Part shown: positions 41,075-49,990 of the stretch, piece by piece | Layout: each line of letters begins with the position of its first letter | Numbering within the stretch: position 1 is the stretch's first letter | From: Streptomyces marokkonensis | GTDB lineage: Bacteria > Actinomycetota > Actinomycetes > Streptomycetales > Streptomycetaceae | Length of the DNA stretch: 64,000 nucleotides | Direction: 5' to 3' | NCBI RefSeq assembly: GCF_008312835.1 | Contig: NZ_VSKS01000019.1 | Location: 1 to 64,000, forward strand | Position numbers and translations under genes: made by a program | The notes under the pieces: model-generated | Told to the model about the DNA's origin: nothing | Databases searched by the model: none | What the model saw: the letters and a program-made list of their open reading frames with translations, nothing else

Positions 41075-42457
41075 GTGTCGGAAGGCACGCCCGCGGCGGA
41101 GTTCGCCGCGCTCCTGCGGGAGTTGAAGGACCGGTCGGGGCTGAGCTACGGGGTCCTCGCCAAGCGGCTCCACATGAGTACGTCGACCCTGCACCGGTAC
41201 TGCAACGGGGACGCGGTGCCCACGGACTACGCACCGGTGGAACGGCTGGCCCGGCTGTGCAAGGCGGGCCCCGGCGAACTGGTCGAACTGCACCGGCGGT
41301 GGGTGCTGGCGGACGCGGCGCGGGGGCGCAGGTCCGAGCCCGCGGTGACGCCGACGGCACCGGCCCCCGAGGAGCGTGCCGATCCGGGCGCGGAGGGCGC
41401 CGGTGGTCCGGTGACCGCGGTCCCGGCCGAGAGCCCGGCGACCGAGGTCCCGGAGGCCGACGTTCCGGTGATCGGGGTGCCGCAGGCGGAAGGGGCCGGC
41501 GCACCCCGTCCCGGCCCTCGTCCCCGGCGCCGTACCCGTACCGCCGTCCTGGCGGGGACGGCCGTCGCCGTCGTGCTGGCCGGGGTCACGCTCGCCGTGA
41601 GCCTGCCGGAGGGCGGGACGGGCGGCGACGGCCGGCGGGGACCGGCCGGGGCCGCGACCGTCGGGGGCGGGGACGTCACCTCCTCGCCGTCGCCCTCCGC
41701 CACACCCTCCGCGTCCGCGTCCGCGTCCAGGTCCGCGTCGGCGTCCGCGTCCGGTTCCCCCGACGCCAAGGGCGGGAACGCGAGCAGCCCGCCGGCCGCC
41801 GGGGCCGCCGCCCCGCCGGGCACCCCGCCCGGGGACGGTGCCGTGCCGCTCACCGTGCGCACCGACCCGTACGTCTGGGAGAGCCCCTGCTCGCAGCGGT
41901 ACCTGATCGACAAGGCGCCGGGCGAGGTGCACCCGCCGCCGATCGAGGACGACGCGACGGCGTGGGTCGCAGCGGAGCGCGCCGTGTCGTCGGGGGAGCA
42001 GTACGTGCGGCTCACCGTGCAGGGGACCGGTGCGGAGACGGTGGTCGTGGAAGGGCTCACCGTGCGGGTCGCCGGCAAGCGTGCGCCGCTCGCCTGGAAC
42101 GACTACGCCATGGGCTACCCCGGCGTCGGCTGCGGCGGTGGCGTGCCGACGCGTGCCTTCACGGTCGCCCTGGACGCGGCGCGGCCCGGCCTGACGCCGC
42201 AGTCGGGGCACCGCGACTTCCCGTTCAAGGTGAGCGAGTCCGACCCCGAGGTCTACTACATCACCGCCGACGCCTCCGCGTACGACGTGAGCTGGTACCT
42301 GGAGCTGAAGTGGTCCAGCGGCTCCCGCAGCGGCACGCTCACCGTGGACGACGAGGGCCGCCCCTTCCGCACCAGCGGCAACAACGGGCGTCCGTCGTAC
42401 GAGTTCCCGCTCGGCGGCGAGACGTGGGTGCCGGAGGGGACGACGAAGGTCGACTAG
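41075..42457 (+). CDS. transmembrane HTH regulator with extracytoplasmic domain (1)
   Basis: A 460-residue protein. The cytoplasmic XRE HTH is at about 15-70 (L-S-Y-G-V-L-A-K-R-L-H-M-S-T-S-T-L-H-R-Y-C). A disordered Pro/Glu linker and R-P-R-R-R-T-R-T precede one membrane helix near 165-185. Outside there is a Ser/Ala repeat stretch and a folded domain of about 200 residues with a few cysteines (S-P-C-S-Q-R-Y, V-G-C-G-G-G). The order suggests that it senses something outside and acts directly on DNA. GTG 41075 has GGGGAGGGAG upstream. Confidence 0.8.
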   Translation: MSEGTPAAEFAALLRELKDRSGLSYGVLAKRLHMSTSTLHRYCNGDAVPTDYAPVERLARLCKAGPGELVELHRRWVLADAARGRRSEPAVTPTAPAPEERADPGAEGAGGPVTAVPAESPATEVPEADVPVIGVPQAEGAGAPRPGPRPRRRTRTAVLAGTAVAVVLAGVTLAVSLPEGGTGGDGRRGPAGAATVGGGDVTSSPSPSATPSASASASRSASASASGSPDAKGGNASSPPAAGAAAPPGTPPGDGAVPLTVRTDPYVWESPCSQRYLIDKAPGEVHPPPIEDDATAWVAAERAVSSGEQYVRLTVQGTGAETVVVEGLTVRVAGKRAPLAWNDYAMGYPGVGCGGGVPTRAFTVALDAARPGLTPQSGHRDFPFKVSESDPEVYYITADASAYDVSWYLELKWSSGSRSGTLTVDDEGRPFRTSGNNGRPSYEFPLGGETWVPEGTTKVD

Positions 42458-42559
42458 CGCCGGCCGGGTGTCCGGATCGCGGAAAGCTGCGTGTAGAGGA
42501 CACGCGGTTTCCTAGGCTGCGGGGGCACGCGTCGTCACCACAGCCCGAGGAGCCGTGCC

Positions 42560-43768
42560 ATGACCGTCATCGAGCCCGTCCGACCCCTCGCCCCCACGCC
42601 GCCGCTCGCCGCGCGGGCCCGCACCGTCGGGGGCTCACCCGTACGGGACATCCTGGCCGTCACCGCCCGCCCCGAGGTGATCAACTTCGCGGGCGGGCTG
42701 CCGGCGCCGGAGCTGTTCGACGCCGAGGGCATCGCGGCGGCGTACCGGGCGGTGCTCGACGGGACACCGGCGCGGGCGCTGCAGTACTCCACGACGGAGG
42801 GCGAACCCGCGCTGCGGGCCGCGCTCGCCGCCCGCACGGCGGCCCGCGGCCTGCCCACCGTCCCCGACGACCTGCTCGTCACCACCGGCTCCCAGCAGGC
42901 CCTCTCCCTCCTCGCCACGGTGCTGCTGGAACCCGGCGACACGGTCCTCGTCGAGAACCCCTGCTACCTCGCCGCACTCCAGGCCTTCGGGCTGGCCGGG
43001 GCGCGCGTCGTGGCCGTCCCCGGCGACGAGGACGGCCTCGACCCGGACGCGCTGGACGAACTGGTGGCGCGCGAACGCCCCAAGCTGCTCTACACCGTGC
43101 CCACCTTCCAGAACCCCACCGGCCGCACCCTGCCCGCCGCGCGACGGGCCGCGGTGGCCCGGGTCGCCGCCCGGCGCGGACTGTGGATCGTCGAGGACGA
43201 CCCCTACGGCGAACTGCGCTACGAGGGCGAACGGGTGCCGTGGATCGCCGCCCACCCCGGCGCCGAGGACCGCACCGTGCTGCTCGGCAGCTTCTCCAAG
43301 GTCATGGCCCCCGGTCTGCGCCTCGGCTGGCTGCGCGCCCCCGCCGTACTGCGCCGCGCCTGCGCCGTCGCCAAGCAGGCCGCCGACCTGCACACCCCCA
43401 CCGTCAACCAGCTCGCCGCGGCCCGCTACCTGGCGGACAACGACCTGGACGCCCACGTCCGGCGCGTCGCCGGCGTCTACGGCGAACGGCGCGACGCCAT
43501 GCTCGCCGGACTCCCCGCCGCGCTGCCGGACGGCTCGACCTGGAACCGGCCCGAGGGCGGCATGTTCCTCTGGGCCCGGCTGCCGGAGGCGTACGACACC
43601 ACGGCACTGCTCCCGCAGGTGGTGCGCCACGACGTGGCGTACGTCCCCGGCGCCCCCTTCCACGCCACCGACCCGGACCACGCGACCCTGCGACTGTGCT
43701 TCGTGACGCAGACACCTCAGGAGATCGCGGAGGGGCTGCGGAAGCTGGGCGCGGGCCTGCGCGACTGA
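42560..43768 (+). CDS. PLP-dependent aminotransferase (class I, 2-aminoadipate/MocR-like group)
   Basis: A 402-residue fold-type I enzyme without an HTH domain. F-A-G-G-L-P-A-P-E near 35, T-G-S-Q-Q-A-L near 110, the N-P-T-G-R substrate loop and the PLP lysine in S-F-S-K-V-M-A-P-G-L-R-L-G-W. It resembles aromatic/2-aminoadipate aminotransferases; the substrate is unknown. ATG 42560 has GAGGAG upstream. It lies between membrane HTH genes with no obvious functional link. Confidence 0.88.
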   Translation: MTVIEPVRPLAPTPPLAARARTVGGSPVRDILAVTARPEVINFAGGLPAPELFDAEGIAAAYRAVLDGTPARALQYSTTEGEPALRAALAARTAARGLPTVPDDLLVTTGSQQALSLLATVLLEPGDTVLVENPCYLAALQAFGLAGARVVAVPGDEDGLDPDALDELVARERPKLLYTVPTFQNPTGRTLPAARRAAVARVAARRGLWIVEDDPYGELRYEGERVPWIAAHPGAEDRTVLLGSFSKVMAPGLRLGWLRAPAVLRRACAVAKQAADLHTPTVNQLAAARYLADNDLDAHVRRVAGVYGERRDAMLAGLPAALPDGSTWNRPEGGMFLWARLPEAYDTTALLPQVVRHDVAYVPGAPFHATDPDHATLRLCFVTQTPQEIAEGLRKLGAGLRD

Positions 43769-43799
43769 GGTGCGCCGTCGCGGGGCGCCGCCGCGCGGG

Positions 43800-44624
43800 T
43801 CAGCGTACGGTCGCCTCGAAGCACTCCCGCTCCCGCTTCCCCGCGCGGTGGAAGCAGGCCCGTACGACCGTGCCCGGCGCCGTCACCGTCATGGGCGTGT
43901 ACAGGTAGGCCTTCGCGTCCAGGGCGTCCGCCACTTCGGCGGAGCGGGTCGGGCCGGCCGCGGTCATCTCGATGCGGTCGCCCACCGTGGTGGCCCACAT
44001 GCGGGCCCAGCTCGTCCCGCACCGCCTGCTGTGCCGCAGCTCGAGACGGGCTCCGGCGGTCGTGCGGTACGAACCGAGGGTGTCCGGGCCGTTGCCGCAG
44101 AGCATGTTCATCGGGTCCCTGCCCTCGCAGGAGGCGCCCCGGCAGCGGGGCGGCGGCAGGGCGGTCCTGGAGGACGGGGCCGCGCGGACCGTCTCGGCGG
44201 GCCGGTCCGGCCCCAGCAGGACGGCCGCCGTCACGCCCCCGGCCAGCACGGCCAGTACGGCCGTGATCACCGCCGTGAGACGCCACGGCCGAAACCGGTT
44301 CGCTCCATCGGGTGGCGGCGCGGGCGGGGGAGTGACCGGGGGCGGTGCGGCGGCTTCGTCCGGCGGGGCGTGCGCGGCGCGTCCGCTGTCCGCCGCCTCC
44401 GCGATCTCCCACAGCGCCAGGCAGCGCCCGTCCCGCTCGCCCGCCAGCCGGCACAGCTCCCGCACGGCCTCGCGGGGCGGCAGCGTCTCGCCCTTGAGGT
44501 AGCGGCCCCAGGAGGACCTGCTGAACGGCGTGCGCTCCTCCAGTCCTGTCAGGCTCAGACCGGTGCGCTGCCGCAGGGCCCGCAGTGCGGCGGTCAGTTC
44601 CGCGCGCTCCGGAGACGCGGTCAT
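43800..44624 (-). CDS. transmembrane HTH regulator with DUF2690-like outer domain (2)
   Basis: A 274-residue protein. XRE HTH at about 10-60 (T-G-L-S-L-T-G-L-E-E-R-T-P-F-S-R-S-S-W-G-R-Y-L), Pro-rich linker, one membrane helix near 118-138, and an outside domain with C-R-G-A-S-C-E-G-R-D and R-R-C-G-T-S-W-A-R-M, matching DUF2690. Its HTH is clearly related to the upstream gene (P-P-R-E-A-V block in both), so they look like tandem duplicates. ATG 44624 overlaps the upstream stop (ATGA). Confidence 0.82.
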   Translation of the reverse strand: MTASPERAELTAALRALRQRTGLSLTGLEERTPFSRSSWGRYLKGETLPPREAVRELCRLAGERDGRCLALWEIAEAADSGRAAHAPPDEAAAPPPVTPPPAPPPDGANRFRPWRLTAVITAVLAVLAGGVTAAVLLGPDRPAETVRAAPSSRTALPPPRCRGASCEGRDPMNMLCGNGPDTLGSYRTTAGARLELRHSRRCGTSWARMWATTVGDRIEMTAAGPTRSAEVADALDAKAYLYTPMTVTAPGTVVRACFHRAGKRERECFEATVR

Positions 44625-45433
44625 CCCCGCAGGACCTTCCAGGTGTGCGGGCCGACGATGCCGTCGACGACCAGACCGGCCCGCTTCTGCAGGCGTTTGA
44701 CGGCCCGTTCGGTCAGCGGGCCGTAGATGCCGTCGATGTCGCCCGGTGGGTAACCCGCCCTGTGCAGCAGGCACTGCGCCTCGGCGACCGCCTTCCCGGC
44801 GTGGCCGTTCAGCAGGATCGCCTCCCCGGTCCGGCTGAGGCCCGCGTACCAGCGGCCGTCGATCCGCTCGACCCGGCAGGTGTAGGAGGGGGCCGACGGC
44901 CCGGACGCGGCCCCGGCGGGCGCGGCCGACGACACCGGCGGTGGCTGGGCCCGTCCCTCGTCGTCCCCGGTGAGCCGGGTGACCAGGACCAGGGAGGAGG
45001 CCGCCAGGACCAGGGCCACGACACTCGCGGCGACCGCCGTCCGGAAGGAACCGCCGCGGCGTCCGGACTCCTCCGGCACCGGCACGTCCACGGTCTCCCC
45101 GGCCGCCGTCCCCGCCACGGTCTCCCCGGCCGCCGTCCCCGGCCGGGCCTCCGACGTGGCGTGCTCTCCCGTCCGCGCCGCCGCCGCGACGTCCCGCAGC
45201 GCCAGCAGGCGGACCGGGTCCTCGCCGGTGACCGAGGCGAGCGCCTCGACGGCCTCCCGGGGCGGCAGCGACCTGCCGCCGAGGTACCGCTCCCACGACG
45301 ACGCGCTGTATCCCGTCTTCGCCGCGAGCTGACGCATGCTCAGCCCGCTGTGGTCCTTGGCCCGCCGTAAGCACACCACCAGCCGCCGCACCCGTGGGTC
45401 GAGTTCCGCGGGCAGCTCCTTCCAACGCGACAT
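44621..45433 (-). CDS. transmembrane HTH regulator with peptidoglycan-binding outer domain (3)
   Basis: A 270-residue protein. XRE HTH at about 25-75 (S-G-L-S-M-R-Q-L-A-A-K-T-G-Y-S-A-S-S-W-E-R-Y-L), a linker with an in-frame 9-residue duplication (bases 45089-45115 repeated at 45116-45142), and a membrane helix near 145-165. A C-terminal PG_binding_1 domain (G-D-I-D-G-I-Y-G-P-L-T-E-R-A-V-K-R-L-Q) follows. This joins DNA binding inside to peptidoglycan binding outside in one chain. ATG 45433 has GGGGGAAGG upstream. In operon with the DUF2690 gene, divergent from a secreted protein with the same binding module. Confidence 0.85.
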   Translation of the reverse strand: MSRWKELPAELDPRVRRLVVCLRRAKDHSGLSMRQLAAKTGYSASSWERYLGGRSLPPREAVEALASVTGEDPVRLLALRDVAAAARTGEHATSEARPGTAAGETVAGTAAGETVDVPVPEESGRRGGSFRTAVAASVVALVLAASSLVLVTRLTGDDEGRAQPPPVSSAAPAGAASGPSAPSYTCRVERIDGRWYAGLSRTGEAILLNGHAGKAVAEAQCLLHRAGYPPGDIDGIYGPLTERAVKRLQKRAGLVVDGIVGPHTWKVLRG

Positions 45434-45600
45434 GCCTTCCCCCACTCGCGTCCGTGGTCCCGTCCCCCGCCGCATTCTCCAACAGCATCCACGGCCCGCC
45501 GGGGCGGGAGGTTCCCGCACCCGTACCGAATCGGCCACCGCCCGCCGTACCCGTCCCGCCGCGCCGTACCGGCGGTCCGTGTCACCGCAGGTCAACGCCT

Positions 45601-45623
45601 GGGACGTCCCACGGTGACGTCAC
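45601..45623. promoter_or_regulatory. twin palindromes upstream of the secreted peptidoglycan-binding gene
   Basis: GGGACGTCCC (45601-45610) and GTGACGTCAC (45614-45623) are two perfect 10-base palindromes spaced three bases apart and sharing the ACGT centre, in the region between the divergent membrane regulator and secreted protein. Good operator candidates. Confidence 0.55.
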
Positions 45624-45721
45624 TTCCGCGGCAACTGTGGCGCGTGCCGGGCCGGGTCCCCCAGTCTCGATGGCGAGCCGGCCGGTGCGGCCGGCGCCGT
45701 CCATCCGAAGGGGGAAACACC

Positions 45722-46171
45722 ATGCGAGCCACGACGAGGGCCTTCGTCGGTCTCACGACCGCCGTGGGGATCGCCGCCGGAAGCCTGGCGGCAGCGGGCA
45801 CCGGCAGCGCGGCACCCGCCCAGGACACCCGGGCGGTCGCGGCCGCCGAGGTCGCGCCGCTCGCGGTGAACAACCTCGGCCTGAGCACGACCCGGGCCAA
45901 GTACTGGCAGTGCTGGCTGCGCGACACCGGTTACCACCCCGGAGCCATCGACGGGCAGCTCGGCACCGGCAGCTGGAAGGCCGCGCAGAGGAAGTTCAAC
46001 GACCTGGGCTACAACGCCGGCACCGTCGACGGAATCGTCGGGACCAACACGATCAAGGCGCTGCAGCGCTACCTGAACCTCTTCGACTACGGGCTCGCCG
46101 TCGACGGGGTCGCCGGATCGAGGACCAAGGCCGCGTTCTCGGACTTCAACAGCGTCAACTACTGCGCCTGA
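45722..46171 (+). CDS. secreted peptidoglycan-binding protein
   Basis: A 149-residue exported protein. Signal peptide of about 30 residues (Ala/Gly-rich, ending near S-A-A-P), then two PG_binding_1 repeats (G-A-I-D-G-Q-L-G-T-G-S-W-K-A-A-Q and G-T-V-D-G-I-V-G-T-N-T-I-K-A-L-Q) and a third weaker one (A-V-D-G-V-A-G-S-R-T-K). No catalytic domain. ATG 45722 has AAGGGGGAA upstream. It shares its module with the divergent membrane HTH regulator, which suggests a common ligand. Confidence 0.87.
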   Translation: MRATTRAFVGLTTAVGIAAGSLAAAGTGSAAPAQDTRAVAAAEVAPLAVNNLGLSTTRAKYWQCWLRDTGYHPGAIDGQLGTGSWKAAQRKFNDLGYNAGTVDGIVGTNTIKALQRYLNLFDYGLAVDGVAGSRTKAAFSDFNSVNYCA

Positions 46172-46184
46172 GCCGGAGAACGCC

Positions 46185-46221
46185 GCGGCCCGTCCTCCCG
46201 TCGGGGGAGAGGACGGGCCGC
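46185..46221 (+). terminator. terminator after the secreted peptidoglycan-binding gene
   Basis: 13-bp perfect stem (46185-46197 with 46209-46221), extended by a CCC/GGG pairing in the loop, starting 13 bases after the stop. Confidence 0.85.
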
Positions 46222-46327
46222 GCGCACGGGCACCGGCCGTCCCGTCGATGAGCCCGCCGGGTGGGAGGCTCTGCCCGGGTAAGCGGCACTCGCCGCCGAC
46301 AGCAGCGGCCGGTGCCCGCGGACGCGG

Positions 46328-46366
46328 CCGAGCCCCGGCCTCCCACGCGGGGCTGCCGGGGCTCGG
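46328..46366 (-). terminator. terminator of the FG-GAP gene
   Basis: 12-bp perfect stem (46328-46339 with 46355-46366), 15-base loop, 27 bases beyond the stop of the minus-strand gene. Confidence 0.8.
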
Positions 46367-46392
46367 TGCCGGGGTGCTCGTCGGCGGACGGG

Positions 46393-49300
46393 TCAGCCGA
46401 GGGCCTTCAGGGTGCTCCAGTCCGTCGACAGCACGATCTTGACGGGTGAGTTCGTGTTGGTCCGGGAGGGGTGGTAGACGCGGGTCTGGCCGTCGGAGCC
46501 GAACCGGGCCCAGATGTCGGGGATGCCGTCGCCGTTGACGTCGGGGATGCCGAGTGCCGTCGAGACGTTCGCCTCGGTCCAGCTGGTGCCGTAGGAGACG
46601 TCCCCGTTCAGGGAGTTGGCCGCCAGCTTGATCGACTCGAGGTCGACGCCGCCGTCGGGGCCGGGCTTGCCGTGGCGGACGTACATGTTGCCGTTGTCCA
46701 GGTTGCGCCACAGCAGGTCGGGTGTCGTGTCGCCGTTGATGTCGGCGACGTTGACGATGTCGCGGCGGGCCCAGGCGTCGGAGTTCATCAGCGTGGCGGT
46801 CTCGAAGCTCGCGCCGGTGTAGCCGGACAGCGTCCAGAACGCGGCGCCGGCCCGCAGGACGAGGTCGGGGTGCTTGTCACCGGTGATGTCGCCGACGGCC
46901 TTGATCTGGGTCCAGGTCGAGGGGTCGGGGGCGTTGGAGGGCAGCCGGATCCTCAGCCGCTCGTCCACGTCGAAACTGCCGTAGCCGTCACCGGGGTAGA
47001 GCCAGAACCCGCCGTCGGGGGAGACGGCGAACAGGTCGGTGGCGCCGTCGCCCGGGTAGGCGTCGTCGTAGTGCGTGATCAGGGCCGCCTTGCCCGTGCC
47101 GGGGTCGTACCAGTGGCCGGCCGGGTGGAGCTGCGTCTCGCCGGCGTCGTCCACCGTGTAGGAGGAGCCCATGCACATGTACAGCTCGCCGTCGGGGGCT
47201 CCGGGGCAGGTGTACAGGTTGCCGCTGGAGTTGACGATGAGGATGTCGGGGATGTCGTCGCCGCCGGTGTCGCCGGGCCCGTCGGCCTTGTCCCGCGGCG
47301 GGACGTACATGTTGTAGTCGGAGCGGACGCTCGGGTTGCCGTACTGGTCGTAGGCGTAGACGTTCAGCCGGGTGGGTCCGGCGTGCTCCGGCCGCAGGTC
47401 CGGGACGGTCGCGACGCCGTTGGAGTCGGCGGGGACCTCCTTGTACCCCACGCTCTCGAACGCGTACTTGAACTTCGTCGCGCCCGGCGAGGTGAAGGTG
47501 ACCGAGCCGGTCGAGCCGAACTTGACCTTGGTCCAGGTCGCGCCGTCGGAGGTCGCGCTGGGGAAGTCCGTGCTGTCGATCTCGGGCTGTGGCGGTCCGC
47601 TGCCGTCGACGGTGACGACGCAGGGCGAGGTGCCCGGCGGGAAGAACGTGGAGACCAGACCGCCGGAGTCCTCGGCGCGCACGTCCCAGGCGTAGGTCGT
47701 CTTGTCGGTCAGGGGGAAGGCGACCGGGACGAGCTGGGTGGCGGTGCCGTAGCTGTTCGGGGTGACCAGGTATTCCTTGCGGGTGGTGGTGTCACCGTTC
47801 TTCCAGAAGCGGAAGCGCAGCTTGCTCAGGTTGTCGTCGGGGTCGGTGGCGGTCGCCGTCAGGGTGATGTCCTTCTTGCCGACCGTCACGCCCGTGCCGA
47901 CGACGCAGTTACCGCCCGGGGAGGACTTGCCACCCGTCGGCTCGTTCGGCGGGCGGTTGTAGTTGACCTCCAGCGTCGCCGAGGTGGCGCGGAACTTGCG
48001 CCAGGTCTGGGTGTCGGTCTCGCTGGTGGCGCGCATGCCGAAGGTGATGCTCGACCAGCCGCCGTCCGCGCCCTTCTGGGCGGCGCTCGTCACCGTGAAC
48101 GACTCGTAGGCGTCGGGGCAGGAGCTGGAGGACCAGCCGTGCGCGAACGACTTGCGCTGGATCTCGCTGGACCAGCTCGGCTGCTTGTTCCACGTCGTGC
48201 CAGTCGAGATGCCGCCGGTCAGCCAGAGCTGGAACTGGCGGTCGGTGCAGGACCAGGAGTGGTTGTTGAGCACCTTGAAGTAGGCGGAGCTGACCGTCGC
48301 GCCCTTGATGCCGCTGTTGAACTTCATCCGCCAGAACGAGCGGCCGGTGCCGCCGGTGCTGTCCTCGTGGCCGACGCGGGCGTCGGAGGTGCCGGAGCTG
48401 AAGTTGGTGCCGTTCCAGAAGCTGGTGTTCGGGTACGGCTTGTAGGCCGTCGTCCACGCCGCCCAGCCGGTGGTGGCGGTCGGGTCGACGTACAGCGGGA
48501 ACGTCACGTCCGGGTCGGTGAGCAGACCCGTTCCGGCCACGTCCAGTTCGAGCCGGGCGGTGCCGGTCCTGTCACCGGTCAGGCGCAGGGGGAGGGGGGC
48601 GCTGTGGGCGCCCGGCTCGATGCCGCTCAGGCCGGACAGCTGCAGCACGTCGGCGGGCGTGGCGACCGAGGTCCGCGGCGCGGCCTGCGGCCCGGGGAGT
48701 TCGGGGTCGCGGCCGCTGGAGTCCCAGGCGAACGGGGTGGGGACCGAGCCGATCTCCGTGCCGTCCTCGCCGAGGATCAGGACGCGCCCGGCACTCTCGT
48801 CGTGCTGGAAGACGGCCGTGTCGGAGCGCAGCCCGTAGGAGACGGTGGCGAGGGCCTTGTTCCGCGCGGCCTCCTTGGTCTTCACGATGAGGAGCTGTGC
48901 GAACCCGCCCTCCTCGCGGGCGACGAGGAGCAGGTCGACACCGGGCAGTACCTCGGGGTAGAGGGCGCGGGGGCCGTCGAGGACCGGTTCGGGCAGGGTG
49001 CCGGGCCAGGTGTAGGTGAGGGTGTGGCCGGCCACCTCCATCTCGGCCAGGACGCTCCCGTCCGCCTGGGCGTCCGTCAGCGGTCCGCGGGCGAAGGAGC
49101 GGTCGGCGCGGTCCTTGCCCGGCGTGCCGTCGGCGAAGCGCACCGGGGCCGCCGGGTTGGCCGGGCGGACGCCGAGGCCGTCGGCGGCGTCGGTGCGGCG
49201 CAGGCGGGTGTCGATCGCGGCCCACTCGCCCTCGGCGTTCTTCGCCCGCACGGGGGTCGCCGACATCTGCGTGCGCATCTGGCCGTCGGGCCGGGCCCAG

Positions 49301-49566
49301 GTCATGGAGGTGGGCGTGGTGGCGGTGTCGACGACGACCTGCTTGCCGGTGCGCCGGGCCTCCGCCTGGGCGGCGGCCTCGTCACGGGGGCCGGTCGCGG
49401 CCTGCCGGGTGTCGGTCGCCTTGTCCGCGCGGGACGTCGAGGGTTCGTCGGGCAGCCACCAGGGAAGCAGGGCTGCGGTCAGGGTGGCCACGAGGAGGCC
49501 GAGGCTGAGTGTCAGCCGGGTGCGCGTGCGCACGAACGGGCTGAGAAAACGAGGCGGCGCGGACAC
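46393..49566 (-). CDS. secreted FG-GAP/VCBS-repeat protein with DNRLRE-like domain
   Basis: A 1057-residue exported protein. Signal/anchor T-L-S-L-G-L-L-V-A-T-L-T-A-A-L-L near 20-35. An N-terminal domain of the kind also seen in Streptomyces RHS proteins runs to about 330. A DNRLRE-like beta domain (S-F-W-R-M-K-F near 420, A-T-L-E-V-N-Y-N near 545) and an Ig-like part follow. From about 780 there are FG-GAP/VCBS units with Asp-rich loops (D-I-T-G-D-K-H-P-D-L, D-I-N-G-D-T-T-P-D-L, D-V-N-G-D-G-I-P-D-I). GTG 49566 follows GGGAG by 11 bases; ATG 49659 is the longer option. Divergent from the RHS toxin gene and likely its surface partner. Confidence 0.8.
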   Translation of the reverse strand: MSAPPRFLSPFVRTRTRLTLSLGLLVATLTAALLPWWLPDEPSTSRADKATDTRQAATGPRDEAAAQAEARRTGKQVVVDTATTPTSMTWARPDGQMRTQMSATPVRAKNAEGEWAAIDTRLRRTDAADGLGVRPANPAAPVRFADGTPGKDRADRSFARGPLTDAQADGSVLAEMEVAGHTLTYTWPGTLPEPVLDGPRALYPEVLPGVDLLLVAREEGGFAQLLIVKTKEAARNKALATVSYGLRSDTAVFQHDESAGRVLILGEDGTEIGSVPTPFAWDSSGRDPELPGPQAAPRTSVATPADVLQLSGLSGIEPGAHSAPLPLRLTGDRTGTARLELDVAGTGLLTDPDVTFPLYVDPTATTGWAAWTTAYKPYPNTSFWNGTNFSSGTSDARVGHEDSTGGTGRSFWRMKFNSGIKGATVSSAYFKVLNNHSWSCTDRQFQLWLTGGISTGTTWNKQPSWSSEIQRKSFAHGWSSSSCPDAYESFTVTSAAQKGADGGWSSITFGMRATSETDTQTWRKFRATSATLEVNYNRPPNEPTGGKSSPGGNCVVGTGVTVGKKDITLTATATDPDDNLSKLRFRFWKNGDTTTRKEYLVTPNSYGTATQLVPVAFPLTDKTTYAWDVRAEDSGGLVSTFFPPGTSPCVVTVDGSGPPQPEIDSTDFPSATSDGATWTKVKFGSTGSVTFTSPGATKFKYAFESVGYKEVPADSNGVATVPDLRPEHAGPTRLNVYAYDQYGNPSVRSDYNMYVPPRDKADGPGDTGGDDIPDILIVNSSGNLYTCPGAPDGELYMCMGSSYTVDDAGETQLHPAGHWYDPGTGKAALITHYDDAYPGDGATDLFAVSPDGGFWLYPGDGYGSFDVDERLRIRLPSNAPDPSTWTQIKAVGDITGDKHPDLVLRAGAAFWTLSGYTGASFETATLMNSDAWARRDIVNVADINGDTTPDLLWRNLDNGNMYVRHGKPGPDGGVDLESIKLAANSLNGDVSYGTSWTEANVSTALGIPDVNGDGIPDIWARFGSDGQTRVYHPSRTNTNSPVKIVLSTDWSTLKALG

Positions 49567-49990
49567 GGCTGCGGTTACTCCCGTGTGGACCAGGCGAATG
49601 CGGACAGCACAGACAGCCCCGGTCGGCAGGCCGCGGGGCATGAGCGCCGACACGATCACACGATCCGCACGACTCGTCCACGTGTGAAGAATTTATAAGG
49701 CCGTGATGGAGCTTCGGCCGGCCCATGGCCGCCGATCGGACATGTCGTGGTTGTTCGATTTGATTACCGGCCATCAGTGGATAGACGCGCATGTCCGTGT
49801 CGTTTCGCATTGATCGTCACATGGGTGCCCTGACCGTCTATGTCGCGTGACGCAGATCACGTGAGTCTCCTGTCCGGTGTCGACAGCGATCTTGAAATAT
49901 GCCCCGTGCATGTCAGAGGGTGCGGGCACGCATGCGCCTGATCAGGCACGTGCCTCTTGTTCGCTTGCCTGGTGGGAGTCGACGACGCGT
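49567..49990. other. 424-base divergent region between FG-GAP and RHS genes
   Basis: More A+T-rich than the flanks. It contains TTATAA inside GAATTTATAAGG (about 49688-49699), a possible -10 area, and a Crp-like site at 49846-49861. An open frame in phase with the RHS gene extends back to 49877, but its first 38 codons lack conserved sequence and a ribosome binding site. Confidence 0.55.
49846..49861. promoter_or_regulatory. Crp-like palindrome
   Basis: CGTGA-CGCAGA-TCACG, a perfect GTGA-N6-TCAC half-site pair as bound by CRP/FNR-family regulators, about 130 bases upstream of the chosen RHS start. Confidence 0.5.

Noticed and set aside
44621-45595. Longer start for the peptidoglycan-binding membrane regulator
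   Set aside because: The extra 54 residues are Arg/Pro-rich without conservation, while ATG 45433 has a GGGGGAAGG site immediately upstream.
46471-49698. Plus-strand open frame of over 1000 codons antisense to the FG-GAP gene
   Set aside because: The minus strand carries clear FG-GAP and DNRLRE-like sequence; the antisense product is Val/Gly/Ala/Arg-rich with no motifs.
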